From the NCBI GenBank assembly GCA_036501825.1, contig DASXZP010000039.1:1-64000 (forward strand): a DNA stretch of 64,000 nucleotides, read 5' to 3'. Shown here in pieces: positions 8,437 through 16,287 of this stretch. Both the position numbers and the translations under genes were made by a program. The notes under the pieces are model-generated. The model was not told the DNA's origin and did not search any database. It saw only the letters and a list, made by a program, of their open reading frames with translations. Origin of the DNA: JAFECT01 sp036501825 (GTDB lineage: Bacteria > Pseudomonadota > Alphaproteobacteria > Caulobacterales > Caulobacteraceae). Positions within the stretch are counted from its first letter, which is position 1, and the number at the start of each line of letters is the position of its first letter.

Positions 8437-8886
8437 CTATCGGGACGGGCGGCGGGCGGTCTGCGCCGTCGCCGGCGCGCAGCAGGCCTCGTCCGTCCCT
8501 GCCGCAAGGTCTTCGCCATAGACCGTGCTTTCGCCGAAACTGTGGAAGGTCTCCCAGCGAAGCCCGGAAGGGTCGGTCACCCACGTCTTGTCCGACTTGG
8601 CGTAGCAACAGGTCGTCGATACCTCATCAATTGTGTCGGCGCCTGCGGTCTTCAACCGATCAGAAATTGCGGCAAGCTCATCCCCCTCGTCGGCCTGTAT
8701 GCCGAGGTGATCCAGACCAGCGCTTCGGCCGCGCGACGAGATGGCGAAGTTCACCCGCGGATCGTCGAGCATCCATTTGGCGTAATCGTCCTTCACCGTA
8801 GAGGGCGCAGCGCCGAATAGCGTCTCGTAGAAGCCGATCGATTTGGCGAGGTCATCGACTGCGACGTGGATGTGCAGGCGCTTCAT
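8437..8886 (-). CDS. arsI: ArsI-type organoarsenical C-As lyase / glyoxalase-fold protein
   Basis: 149 residues from ATG 8886, which overlaps the arsR stop (ATGA). A vicinal-oxygen-chelate fold is suggested by MKRLHIHVAVDDLAKSIGFYETLFG, LDHLGIQAD and DPSGLRWETFHSFGE. The paired cysteines in STTCCYAKSDKTWVTD match the thiol pair that binds trivalent organoarsenicals in ArsI, and a second CC occurs near the C terminus. ArsI cleaves methylarsenite. Cadmium-induced CadI proteins are close relatives, so 'ArsI/CadI family' is the safe description; the operon supports the arsenic role. Confidence 0.88.
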   Translation of the reverse strand: MKRLHIHVAVDDLAKSIGFYETLFGAAPSTVKDDYAKWMLDDPRVNFAISSRGRSAGLDHLGIQADEGDELAAISDRLKTAGADTIDEVSTTCCYAKSDKTWVTDPSGLRWETFHSFGESTVYGEDLAAGTDEACCAPATAQTARRPSR

Positions 8887-9230
8887 GACGCAGTCTCCAG
8901 CTTGGCGCTGCAACAGGCCGCGCGTGCGGCGATCGGCGCGCAGATTTCGGGGCGCCCCTGGCAGCAGTCTTCCATGAGGAAACCGATGAGGGAGGCAATC
9001 TCGCCGTAGTTGGCCGAGTAGAAGATCGACCGGCTTTCGCGTCGCGATCCGATCAGGCCGGCGCGGGAAAGGATTGCGAGTTGGGTCGACATGGTGTTGG
9101 CGGGCGTGTCGAAGGCGCGCGCGATGTCGCCGGCGGCGACGCCCTCGGGTCCCGCCTGGACGAGCAGGCGGAAGACGGAAAGGCGGCTCGGGTGAGCCAG
9201 GGCGGCGAGGGCCTCAATGGCGGTTTCCAT
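8883..9230 (-). CDS. arsR: Arsenic-responsive repressor, ArsR/SmtB family
   Basis: 115 residues with a winged helix (ALAHPSRLSVFRLLVQAGPEG, DTPANTMSTQLAILSRAGLI, RRESRSIFYS). Cysteine clusters DCCQGRPEIC and AACCS near the C terminus are the probable As(III)/Sb(III) sensing thiols, placed as in the ArsR type with a C-terminal ligand site. First gene of the ars operon and presumably its autorepressor. No ribosome site precedes the ATG; instead an inverted repeat abuts it, so the mRNA may be leaderless or nearly so. Confidence 0.92.
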   Translation of the reverse strand: METAIEALAALAHPSRLSVFRLLVQAGPEGVAAGDIARAFDTPANTMSTQLAILSRAGLIGSRRESRSIFYSANYGEIASLIGFLMEDCCQGRPEICAPIAARAACCSAKLETAS

Positions 9231-9231
9231 G

Positions 9232-9257
9232 ATTCCATGATTCCGGAACTATGGAAT
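9232..9257. promoter_or_regulatory. Probable ArsR operator
   Basis: Inverted repeat ATTCCAT (9232-9238) / ATGGAAT (9251-9257) with a 12-base centre holding a second palindrome, TTCCGGAA (9241-9248). A further TTCCAT copy occurs at 9225-9230, inside the arsR start. Position directly at the translation start of arsR fits autorepression. Binding by ArsR is inferred. Confidence 0.6.
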
Positions 9258-9269
9258 TGAATCAAGCCT

Positions 9270-11051
9270 TCACTGGGCGGCAAGACCCGCGAGCGCCCCG
9301 GCAAGACCCGCGGCGGCCGGTCCCACGATCAGATGCACCACGCCTGCGCCCGGCCGCGCGACGCCGCGTGGCGCGACCTGGCGCACTGAGATCTCGTCCA
9401 CGGCCGAGTCGTTCGCCACCTCGACCCGTACGCGCCCTGCCCTGGCCTCGACAGCCATGACGTTGGCGGCGCCGCCCAAGGCAGCGAGCAAGCCGGCGGC
9501 GAGCTTCGGGTCAGCCGCGACCGGCGCCGGCCTGGCCTGAACGGTCGGGCTCGACGGCTGCGGTGCAACCGGCGCATCGTCGCCGAGGGTCGCCAGGCGC
9601 GCGCGGATGTCGCCGGCAATCTGGTCGGCGGTCGGTCCCATGACCACCTGCACCGTCGCCGCCGACGGGCGAATCAGGCCGCGTGAGCCGAGCGCTTTCA
9701 GTGCGGCTTCATCGACCGCGTGGCTGTCGACGACCTCGAGGCGCAGGCGCGTGGTGCAGGCGTCGACCATCTTTAGATTGGCCTTGCCGCCGAGGGCTGT
9801 GATCAGGCCGTCGATGCGGGCGCCGCCTTTTACCGGCGGCGCCGTGACGGCGGGCGCCTCGTCGCGTCCGGGGGTCTTCAGGTTGAAGCGGCGGATCGCG
9901 AAGCTGAAGGTGAAATAGTAGATGAGCGCGTAAACCGCGCCGACCGGCCACAGCAGCCAGGGGTTCTGCGCCTTGTTCCAGTTCAGGACGTAGTCGAAGG
10001 CGCCGGCGGAGAAGCTGTAGCCCAGCCGCACGTGCAACAGGTGCATGATCACTTCGGCCAGGCCGGTCAGGACCGCGTGCACCAAGTACAACAGGGGCGC
10101 CAGGAACATGAAGGTGAACTCGATCGGTTCGGTCACTCCGGTCAGGAACGAGGTCAACGCCATCGACATCAGCATGCCGCCGACTTCCTTGCGGCGCTCC
10201 TTCGGCGCGGCGCGATACATGGCGAAGCAGGCGGCCGGCAGGCCGAACATCATCACCGGGAAGAACCCGCTCATGAACCCGCCGGCGGTCGGGTCGCCCG
10301 CGAAGAAGCGGTTCAGATCGCCGGTCTTGCCGTGGAAATCACCGATCACGAAATAGGCGACGTTGTTGAGGATGTGGTGCAGACCGGTGACCAGCAACAG
10401 GCGGTTCAGCAGGCCGAAGACGAACAGGCCCCAACCGCCCGCGGCCAGCACGGCCTGGCTCAGGGTGTCGAGGCCATTCGACAGCACCGGCCAGCCCACG
10501 CCGAACGCGCCGCCCAGGAACAGGCCTGCGAAGCCGCTGATGATCGGCACGAAACGGCGTCCGCCGAAGAAGGCCAGATAGTCGGGCAGCTTGATGTCGT
10601 AGAAGCGGTTGTAGAGCAGACCGCCGGTCAGGCCCGAGAGGATGCCGCACAGGACGCCGAAGTGATTTACCGCCCCGCTGGCGTAGTCCGCCTGGACGAG
10701 CTTGGCGAACTTGTCGGGCACGCCCGCGGTCAGCGCCGGCGGCGCCTGGATCAGGGCGGCGGCGCCGGCGGTCGCGATCATGAAGCAGACGAGGCCCGCC
10801 AATCCCGCTGCGCCGTGGTTCTCGCGCGCGAAACCGACGGCCACGCCGACCGCGAACAGATAGCCCAGGTGCGAGAAGATGGTGTCTGCGCAGGCGCCGA
10901 TGAACGGCGCGCCGTGCACTACCCACCAGCTCGCGTGCGGCAGCCACGCCCACACGTCGTCCTGACCCAGGCGCAACAGAATGCCGGCCACCGGAAGCAC
11001 GGCGATGGGCAGCATCAGCGCCCGTCCCAATCTCTGCAGGTTCGCGAGCAT
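9270..11051 (-). CDS. nagE: GlcNAc-specific PTS permease, EIIC-EIIB with an extra degenerate EIIB domain
   Basis: 593 residues from ATG 11051 (TAGGAG upstream). EIIC membrane domain about 1-385, with LLLVTGLHHILNN and TGVTEPIEFTFMFLAPLLY typical of glucose/GlcNAc permeases. EIIB domain follows with phospho-acceptor C432 in MVDACTTRLRLEV. A second EIIB-like domain (about 515-593) repeats the pattern (LLAALGGAANVMAVEARAGRVRVEV), but the cysteine position is Arg537. The permease takes up GlcNAc as GlcNAc-6-phosphate. The phosphate donor EIIA is fused to HPr-EI in the gene 8 bases upstream. An open frame upstream of 11051 only shadows that gene. Confidence 0.92.
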   Translation of the reverse strand: MLANLQRLGRALMLPIAVLPVAGILLRLGQDDVWAWLPHASWWVVHGAPFIGACADTIFSHLGYLFAVGVAVGFARENHGAAGLAGLVCFMIATAGAAALIQAPPALTAGVPDKFAKLVQADYASGAVNHFGVLCGILSGLTGGLLYNRFYDIKLPDYLAFFGGRRFVPIISGFAGLFLGGAFGVGWPVLSNGLDTLSQAVLAAGGWGLFVFGLLNRLLLVTGLHHILNNVAYFVIGDFHGKTGDLNRFFAGDPTAGGFMSGFFPVMMFGLPAACFAMYRAAPKERRKEVGGMLMSMALTSFLTGVTEPIEFTFMFLAPLLYLVHAVLTGLAEVIMHLLHVRLGYSFSAGAFDYVLNWNKAQNPWLLWPVGAVYALIYYFTFSFAIRRFNLKTPGRDEAPAVTAPPVKGGARIDGLITALGGKANLKMVDACTTRLRLEVVDSHAVDEAALKALGSRGLIRPSAATVQVVMGPTADQIAGDIRARLATLGDDAPVAPQPSSPTVQARPAPVAADPKLAAGLLAALGGAANVMAVEARAGRVRVEVANDSAVDEISVRQVAPRGVARPGAGVVHLIVGPAAAGLAGALAGLAAQ

Positions 11052-11059
11052 GGCGGCTC

Positions 11060-13585
11060 CTATTCGCGGCCGGTCAGGGCAGGCCAGGTCTGCATCACCA
11101 GCGACCGGACGTCGGCGGCGGATGCGAGGGCGAGCGCACGCTGTGCGGCCTTGCGGCAGTCGGCGAGCGTCACCTGGCGGATGAGGGCTTTCAGGTCGGG
11201 GATGCGGTTGGGCGTGGCGGAAAGCTCGGTCACGCCCAGGCCGATCAGGATCGGCGCCGCCACCGGATCGGAGGCGAGGCCGCCGCAGACGCCGACCCAG
11301 CGGCCGTGTTTCGCCGCGCCCTCGACCGCCTGGCCGATCAGGCGCAACACCGCGGGATTGAGCGCGTCGAGCTGGGCGGCGAGCTGCGGATTGCCGCGGT
11401 CCATGGCCAGCACGTACTGGGTCAGGTCGTTGGTGCCGACGGAGAAGAAGTCGGCTTCCTCGGCGATCTGGTCGGCGAGCACCGCGCAGGCGGGCGTCTC
11501 CACCATGACGCCGAGCTTGATGGGATCGGTGCGGCCGAGATCGCGGGCGATTTCGTCGACCACCGCGCGGACGGCTTTCAGTTCGGAGACCTGGGCGATC
11601 ATCGGCAGCATGATCGAGCACTGGCCGGGCGGATCGACGCTGAGTATCGCGCGCAACTGTTCACGCATCAGATCGGGCCGCCACAGGCTGGTGCGCACGC
11701 CGCGCAGGCCAAGGGCGGGGTTGTCCTCGTAGGGCAGCGGCAGGTAGGGCGCAGGCTTGTCGCCGCCGATGTCGAGGGTGCGCACGATCAGCGGCCGCCC
11801 GCCCAGCGCATCGGCGACGCCCTGATAGGCGCGGCGCTGCTCGGCCTCGTCCGGCGGGGTTTCGCGGTCGAGGAACAGGAATTCGGTGCGCAGCAGGCCG
11901 CAGCCCTCGGCCCCCCCCTCCACCGCGCCGGCCGCTTCGTCCACGGCGCCCAGGTTGGCGAACACCTCGATGCGCGCGCCGTCGGCCGTCGTGCAGAGCT
12001 CGCGCGCCGCCTTGCGCGCCGCGGCCTGCCGCTGTTTACGCGCGGCGAGTGCAGTGCGAATGGCGTCGGCCTCCCACGGTTCGGGAGAGAGATGCAGGCG
12101 CGCCTGATCGGCGTCGAGGATGACGGTCACGCCGTCCGCAACGTCCAGCACGCGTTCGCCGGCTGCCACCACCGCTGGAATATCCATCGCGGCCGCGAGG
12201 ATCGCCACGTGCGAGGTCGGGCCGCCGCCAGCGAGGCAGAAGCCCGCCAGCCTGGACGCGTCGAGCGCGACCAGCTGCGACGGCAGCAGTTCGTCGGCGA
12301 TCAGAACCGCGTTTTCGGGCAGATCGGGCGCCGGTTCGCCGTCGGGCCCGGCCAGGGCCAGCAGGACCTGGCGTTCCAGGTCCGCGAGATCGGCGGCGCG
12401 CTCGGCCATGCGCGCATCGTCCAGCGCTCTCAGCACCGCGATCTGGGCCCGCACCGCCTTGCGCCAGGCCGCACCTGCGCTGAACCCCGCCTGCAACGAC
12501 GCCTGCGCGACGTCGAGCAACTCGGGGTCGTCCAGCAGGGCGATGTGGGCGGTCAGGATGGAGCGGCGGTGGCGTTCGCCGCCGGCAGCAGCCTTTTCCA
12601 GGGCGTCGCGCACCGTACTGCGCGCGCGGACGAGTTCGGCGCTTTCCTGCACCACGCCGGCGCCCTTTTCGGCGACCTGGATTTCGGGCGCGACGAAACG
12701 GACCGCAGTCCCGACCGCGAGACCGGGCGACGCGGTCACGCCGGTGATGAGTTTGGGATCGGCATTCGGTTTCGCGCTCGCGCGGCGTTGAGCGGGCGCC
12801 GGGTGCGGCGCGGTTTCCACCAGGCCTGCGATGTGGGCGGCGACACCCTCGGCGGCGGCATCCGCGTCGGCGCCGCGGGCCAGGACTTCGATCTCATCGC
12901 CGTCGCGTGCGCCGAACGCCATCAGGGCGACGACGCTCTTGGCGTTGGCCTTGCGGCCGCCGGCGGAGAGGCTGATTTCGGCGGAGAAGCGCTTGGCGCA
13001 AGCAGCGACCGAGGCGGCGGGCCGCGCGTGCAGGCCGTGCGCTAACGCCAGACGCACCGTGCGTGAGACCTCGGCGCCGGCGGGCTGAGCCGTTGCAGCT
13101 GCGGACGCGCGCGGGGCGATGGCCATGAGGAAGCCGCCGGCTTCGACGGCGCCTTCGGCGCGACGGACCACGGCGAAGGCGTCACTGTTGGCCAGGATAA
13201 TCGGCGTGACCAGGCTCGCGGCGTTAAGGGCGAGGTAGTCCAGGTCGAAGCCGATCAGAGGATCGCCCGCGCGTACGGCCTGCCCGTCCTTCACGTGCAC
13301 GGTGAAGCCTTCGCCCTTCAGCGCCACGGTCTCCAGACCGATGTGCATGAGGATCTCGACGCCGTTGGCCGCCCGGATCGTGGCGGCATGACGAGTGTGA
13401 TGCACCGCCACCACCTCGCCGTCGCAGGGCGCGCAGAGCACCGCGCTCGTCGGGTCGATCAGGACGCCGTCGCCCATCATGCGTTCGGCAAACACCGGAT
13501 CGGGCGCCTCGTCGAGCGGGGCGACCCAGCCGGAGAGCGGCGCGATCAAGGTCAGTTCGCTCACGGGCGGTGTCCTGTCATGCAT
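11060..13585 (-). CDS. nagF: Multiphosphoryl transfer protein: fused EIIA(Glc)-HPr-EI
   Basis: 841 residues from ATG 13585 (an in-frame GTG at 13600, and one inside at the VSELTL segment, are alternatives). EIIA about 1-155 with H66 and phospho-H81 (VEILMHIGLETV). HPr about 172-265 with H186 (HGLHARPAAS). Enzyme I from about 285 (GVTASPGLAVGTAV) with phospho-H459 (GGGPTSHVAIL), then the PEP-binding TIM barrel (GCGLLRTEFLFLDR, RTLDIGGDKPAPYLP, LGVMVETPACAVLAD, FFSVGTNDLTQY). It carries phosphate from PEP to EIIB of the next gene, so the GlcNAc PTS is self-contained. The name nagF is by analogy. Confidence 0.93.
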   Translation of the reverse strand: MHDRTPPVSELTLIAPLSGWVAPLDEAPDPVFAERMMGDGVLIDPTSAVLCAPCDGEVVAVHHTRHAATIRAANGVEILMHIGLETVALKGEGFTVHVKDGQAVRAGDPLIGFDLDYLALNAASLVTPIILANSDAFAVVRRAEGAVEAGGFLMAIAPRASAAATAQPAGAEVSRTVRLALAHGLHARPAASVAACAKRFSAEISLSAGGRKANAKSVVALMAFGARDGDEIEVLARGADADAAAEGVAAHIAGLVETAPHPAPAQRRASAKPNADPKLITGVTASPGLAVGTAVRFVAPEIQVAEKGAGVVQESAELVRARSTVRDALEKAAAGGERHRRSILTAHIALLDDPELLDVAQASLQAGFSAGAAWRKAVRAQIAVLRALDDARMAERAADLADLERQVLLALAGPDGEPAPDLPENAVLIADELLPSQLVALDASRLAGFCLAGGGPTSHVAILAAAMDIPAVVAAGERVLDVADGVTVILDADQARLHLSPEPWEADAIRTALAARKQRQAAARKAARELCTTADGARIEVFANLGAVDEAAGAVEGGAEGCGLLRTEFLFLDRETPPDEAEQRRAYQGVADALGGRPLIVRTLDIGGDKPAPYLPLPYEDNPALGLRGVRTSLWRPDLMREQLRAILSVDPPGQCSIMLPMIAQVSELKAVRAVVDEIARDLGRTDPIKLGVMVETPACAVLADQIAEEADFFSVGTNDLTQYVLAMDRGNPQLAAQLDALNPAVLRLIGQAVEGAAKHGRWVGVCGGLASDPVAAPILIGLGVTELSATPNRIPDLKALIRQVTLADCRKAAQRALALASAADVRSLVMQTWPALTGRE

Positions 13586-13586
13586 C

Positions 13587-16019
13587 TCACTTTCGTCCAC
13601 CGAGGTGGAGCAGATCGCCCAAGCCCCACGACGGCTTGGCCGGCGGCAGCAGGTCGACGGTCTTGATCGCCCACATCGGATCGACGCCCTTCTGGGTGAA
13701 GGTGAAGCACAGATCGTGCTTGCCCGCGACGGGCCGGATCGGAACCGGCGGCAGAGCGGTGACGGCAGGGTTGGAAACCGCGGGTTTCAGGGGCAGTACG
13801 GCGATGCGCTCACCGTCGCAGGTGTCGAGGCGAACTTCGAGCTCGCCGTCCGGGGTGGCGGGCGCGCGGAACTTGATGCCGTTGATCGAGTCGCCGACCT
13901 GGAAGTTGAAGGGCAATTGCCCGACCTCGGCGCCGATCGACGCGACGCCATCGAGCTCGGCGCCCGGGTAGATCCAGCACGGGTTCAGGATGTCGACCAG
14001 GAACACCGCGCGCGGGCCGGTCGCCGGCGCGTCGTCCTCGAGCGACAGGTCCAGCTTTCCGGCACAGGTTTTCAGCTCGTGGCTGTCGCGCGAGCGCACC
14101 GTGTCCGCGTCGAAGCGGCGTTCGACCGCGTGCGACATCGACTCGCCGTTGATGAAGGTGGCCGCGCGCACCCGCGCCGGCAACGCGAGGGCAAAGGGCG
14201 CGTCGTAGCGCTTAGCTGCCGGCGTCGGTTCCGATCCGTCGGTGGTGTAGCGGATATCGCCCGCGCCGCTCTCATCGCTGAGCGTGACGCTTACCCGGTT
14301 GGTCTTCGGGTCGAAGTCGGAGGCCAGCAGCGGTTCGTACGCGCTATCGGCGGCGTTGACGCCGAGATCGCGAAGGCGCGCGGCCTCGGCCGGCATGCGA
14401 GTCATGAAGCTCTTGGCGGCGCCGGGCGCCGACCAACCGAGTTCGGCAATGGCGGCGGCGCGCGGGAAGGTCATGAACTCGACCCGCGGCTCAGTGCGGA
14501 TGTGCTCGGTCCACACCGCGCCCTCCACGCCGAGGATGTGGCTGCGCTCCGTCGCAGAGAGCGTCGGCGGCGCGGGATCGAAGGCGGCGATATCGGTAAG
14601 CGTCAGCAAGGCGCCGCGTCCCGGCGGCTGGTCCGGCGCCGGGTTCTGCCGATGGTCAAGGTAGAGGGTGGGATCGACCGCCAGCACGGCGTCGTGACCC
14701 TGAGCCGCCGCCGCTGCGGCGCCTGCGGGACCCTGCCACGACATGATCGTGGCGTGTTCGGTGAGGCCGCCCTTCAGAATGTCGTCCCAACCGACGAGAC
14801 GACGGCCGCGCTCAGTCAGCCACGCGTCCAGACGACCGGTAAGCCAGGATTGCAGCTCGTCCTCGTTCTTGAGACCCAGCGCCTGCATCTGCGCCTGAAT
14901 TTTGGGCGAGGCTTTCCACTGGGTCTTCACCGCCTCGTCACCGCCGACATGGATGTAGCGACTGGGGAACAGGTCGATCACTTCGCCGAGCACGTCCTCC
15001 AGGAAGCCGACGGTTCGCGGGTTGGGATCGAGCAGGTTGTCGTAGACGCCCCAGTCGGAGGGCACGCGCGTGGGCGGGTTCGACGTCGAGGCGAGCCAGG
15101 GATAGGCGACGACGGCTGCGCTCTCATGCCCGGGCATGTCGATCTCGGGCACGATGGTGACGTGGCGCTGGGCGGCGTAGGCGACGATGTCGCGCACCTG
15201 GGCTTGGGTGTAGAAGCCACCGTAGAGACGCGGCTTGTGCGTCGCGGGGTCGATGTCCTGGGCCGGCCCCTGCCCGGCCGGCATGCGCCAGGCCCCGATC
15301 TCGGTCAGGCGCGGGTACTTCTTGATCTCCAGCCGCCAGCCCTGGTCGTCGGTCAGGTGCCAGTGCAGCACGTTCAGTTTGTGCACCGCCATGTCGTCGA
15401 TGAACGATTTGACGAAGCCGGGCGACTGGAAGTGACGCGCGGAATCGAGCAGCAGACCACGCCACGCATAGCGAGGCGCGTCCTGGATAGTGAGCGATGG
15501 GATGGCGACCGAGCGGGCGCGTCCATCGGTTTCGGTTGCGAGCTGCAGCAGCGTCACCGCGCCGTAGAACAGGGCCGCGTCGCTCGCGCCGGTCACGGTC
15601 GCACCGGCCGGTGCGGTGGTGAGGGCGTAGGCTTCATCGCCGGCGGGCGCGTCGGGGCCGCGGGTAAGATGGATCACCGGACCGGTGGATCGGCTGCTCT
15701 CTTCGCCGACCTTCAGCGCGAGGCCGCGCGCGCGTTTCAGATGATCGCTGAGCCAGGTCGCGATCCAGCGCGCCTGGGGGTCGTTGGCGGGAACGAGGAT
15801 GCGGGTCGCCGAGCTCAGCACGAACACGCCCGGGGCGGGCGTCAGCGACAGGGGTTCGGGAATGACCGACGGCGGCGCGGGTTGAACCGGCGTGGGGGAT
15901 ACGCCGAACAGCTTGGAAAGGGAGAAGGGCTCGGCCTGGGCCTGGGACGCGGCCAGGGCGAGCGCCAGGGCCGCGATCGCGGTCCGCAACAGGCCTCCTG
16001 ATAACGCCGGTCTAGCCAC
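13587..16019 (-). CDS. Beta-N-acetylhexosaminidase, GH20
   Basis: 810 residues from GTG 16019 (AGAGGGA upstream) with a signal peptide (LLRTAIAALALALAASQAQA). Contains the N-terminal GH20b domain, then the catalytic barrel (RGLLLDSARHF, NVLHWHLTDDQGWRLEIKKYP, VPEIDMPGHESAAV) and catalytic D361-E362 in YIHVGGDEAVK. A C-terminal chitobiase-like region includes IRYTTDGSEPT. It removes terminal GlcNAc from chitooligosaccharides or muropeptides in the periplasm or outside. It lies between the TonB receptor and the PTS genes, so its product feeds the EIICB. Confidence 0.94.
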   Translation of the reverse strand: MARPALSGGLLRTAIAALALALAASQAQAEPFSLSKLFGVSPTPVQPAPPSVIPEPLSLTPAPGVFVLSSATRILVPANDPQARWIATWLSDHLKRARGLALKVGEESSRSTGPVIHLTRGPDAPAGDEAYALTTAPAGATVTGASDAALFYGAVTLLQLATETDGRARSVAIPSLTIQDAPRYAWRGLLLDSARHFQSPGFVKSFIDDMAVHKLNVLHWHLTDDQGWRLEIKKYPRLTEIGAWRMPAGQGPAQDIDPATHKPRLYGGFYTQAQVRDIVAYAAQRHVTIVPEIDMPGHESAAVVAYPWLASTSNPPTRVPSDWGVYDNLLDPNPRTVGFLEDVLGEVIDLFPSRYIHVGGDEAVKTQWKASPKIQAQMQALGLKNEDELQSWLTGRLDAWLTERGRRLVGWDDILKGGLTEHATIMSWQGPAGAAAAAAQGHDAVLAVDPTLYLDHRQNPAPDQPPGRGALLTLTDIAAFDPAPPTLSATERSHILGVEGAVWTEHIRTEPRVEFMTFPRAAAIAELGWSAPGAAKSFMTRMPAEAARLRDLGVNAADSAYEPLLASDFDPKTNRVSVTLSDESGAGDIRYTTDGSEPTPAAKRYDAPFALALPARVRAATFINGESMSHAVERRFDADTVRSRDSHELKTCAGKLDLSLEDDAPATGPRAVFLVDILNPCWIYPGAELDGVASIGAEVGQLPFNFQVGDSINGIKFRAPATPDGELEVRLDTCDGERIAVLPLKPAVSNPAVTALPPVPIRPVAGKHDLCFTFTQKGVDPMWAIKTVDLLPPAKPSWGLGDLLHLGGRK

Positions 16020-16252
16020 CGTGGTCCCTCTGCCCGAAGCCTCGCACGAAGAGAGGCGGAGCGGCGAAGCGCTCCGCCCAAGTCATCGCTGTGCTCAGGA
16101 AGATACTCAATGCCTGATCCGCTCCGAAATCCGACGAGTCGGACATCCCAGCGGCAGGCCGCCTGCGCCGCCTCGGGAGAAGGCGAAGGCGAGGTCCGCA
16201 ACCAAGACCCGCGCCGGGGGACGGCTCGAGCCTCGGCTGAAGCAGGTCACGC

Positions 16253-16278
16253 GGGCGGCGATGAACCGGTCGCCGCCC
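16253..16278 (-). terminator. GC hairpin just after the TonB receptor gene
   Basis: GGGCGGCGA (16253-16261) pairs with TCGCCGCCC (16270-16278), 9 bp around an 8-base loop, starting 10 bases past the stop codon on the minus strand. No T run follows, so it may attenuate rather than end transcription before the hexosaminidase gene 268 bases further on. Confidence 0.4.
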
Positions 16279-16287
16279 ACGTTTAGG

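Noticed and set aside
11052..11621. 190-codon N-terminal extension of the EIICB frame
   Set aside because: It overlaps the upstream EIIA-HPr-EI gene in another frame and reads as Arg-rich noise; ATG 11051 has TAGGAG and matches EIIC start residues.
13479..16001. 840-codon open frame antisense to the GH20 gene
   Set aside because: Arg-rich composition shadow; the opposite strand encodes a GH20 enzyme with all catalytic motifs.
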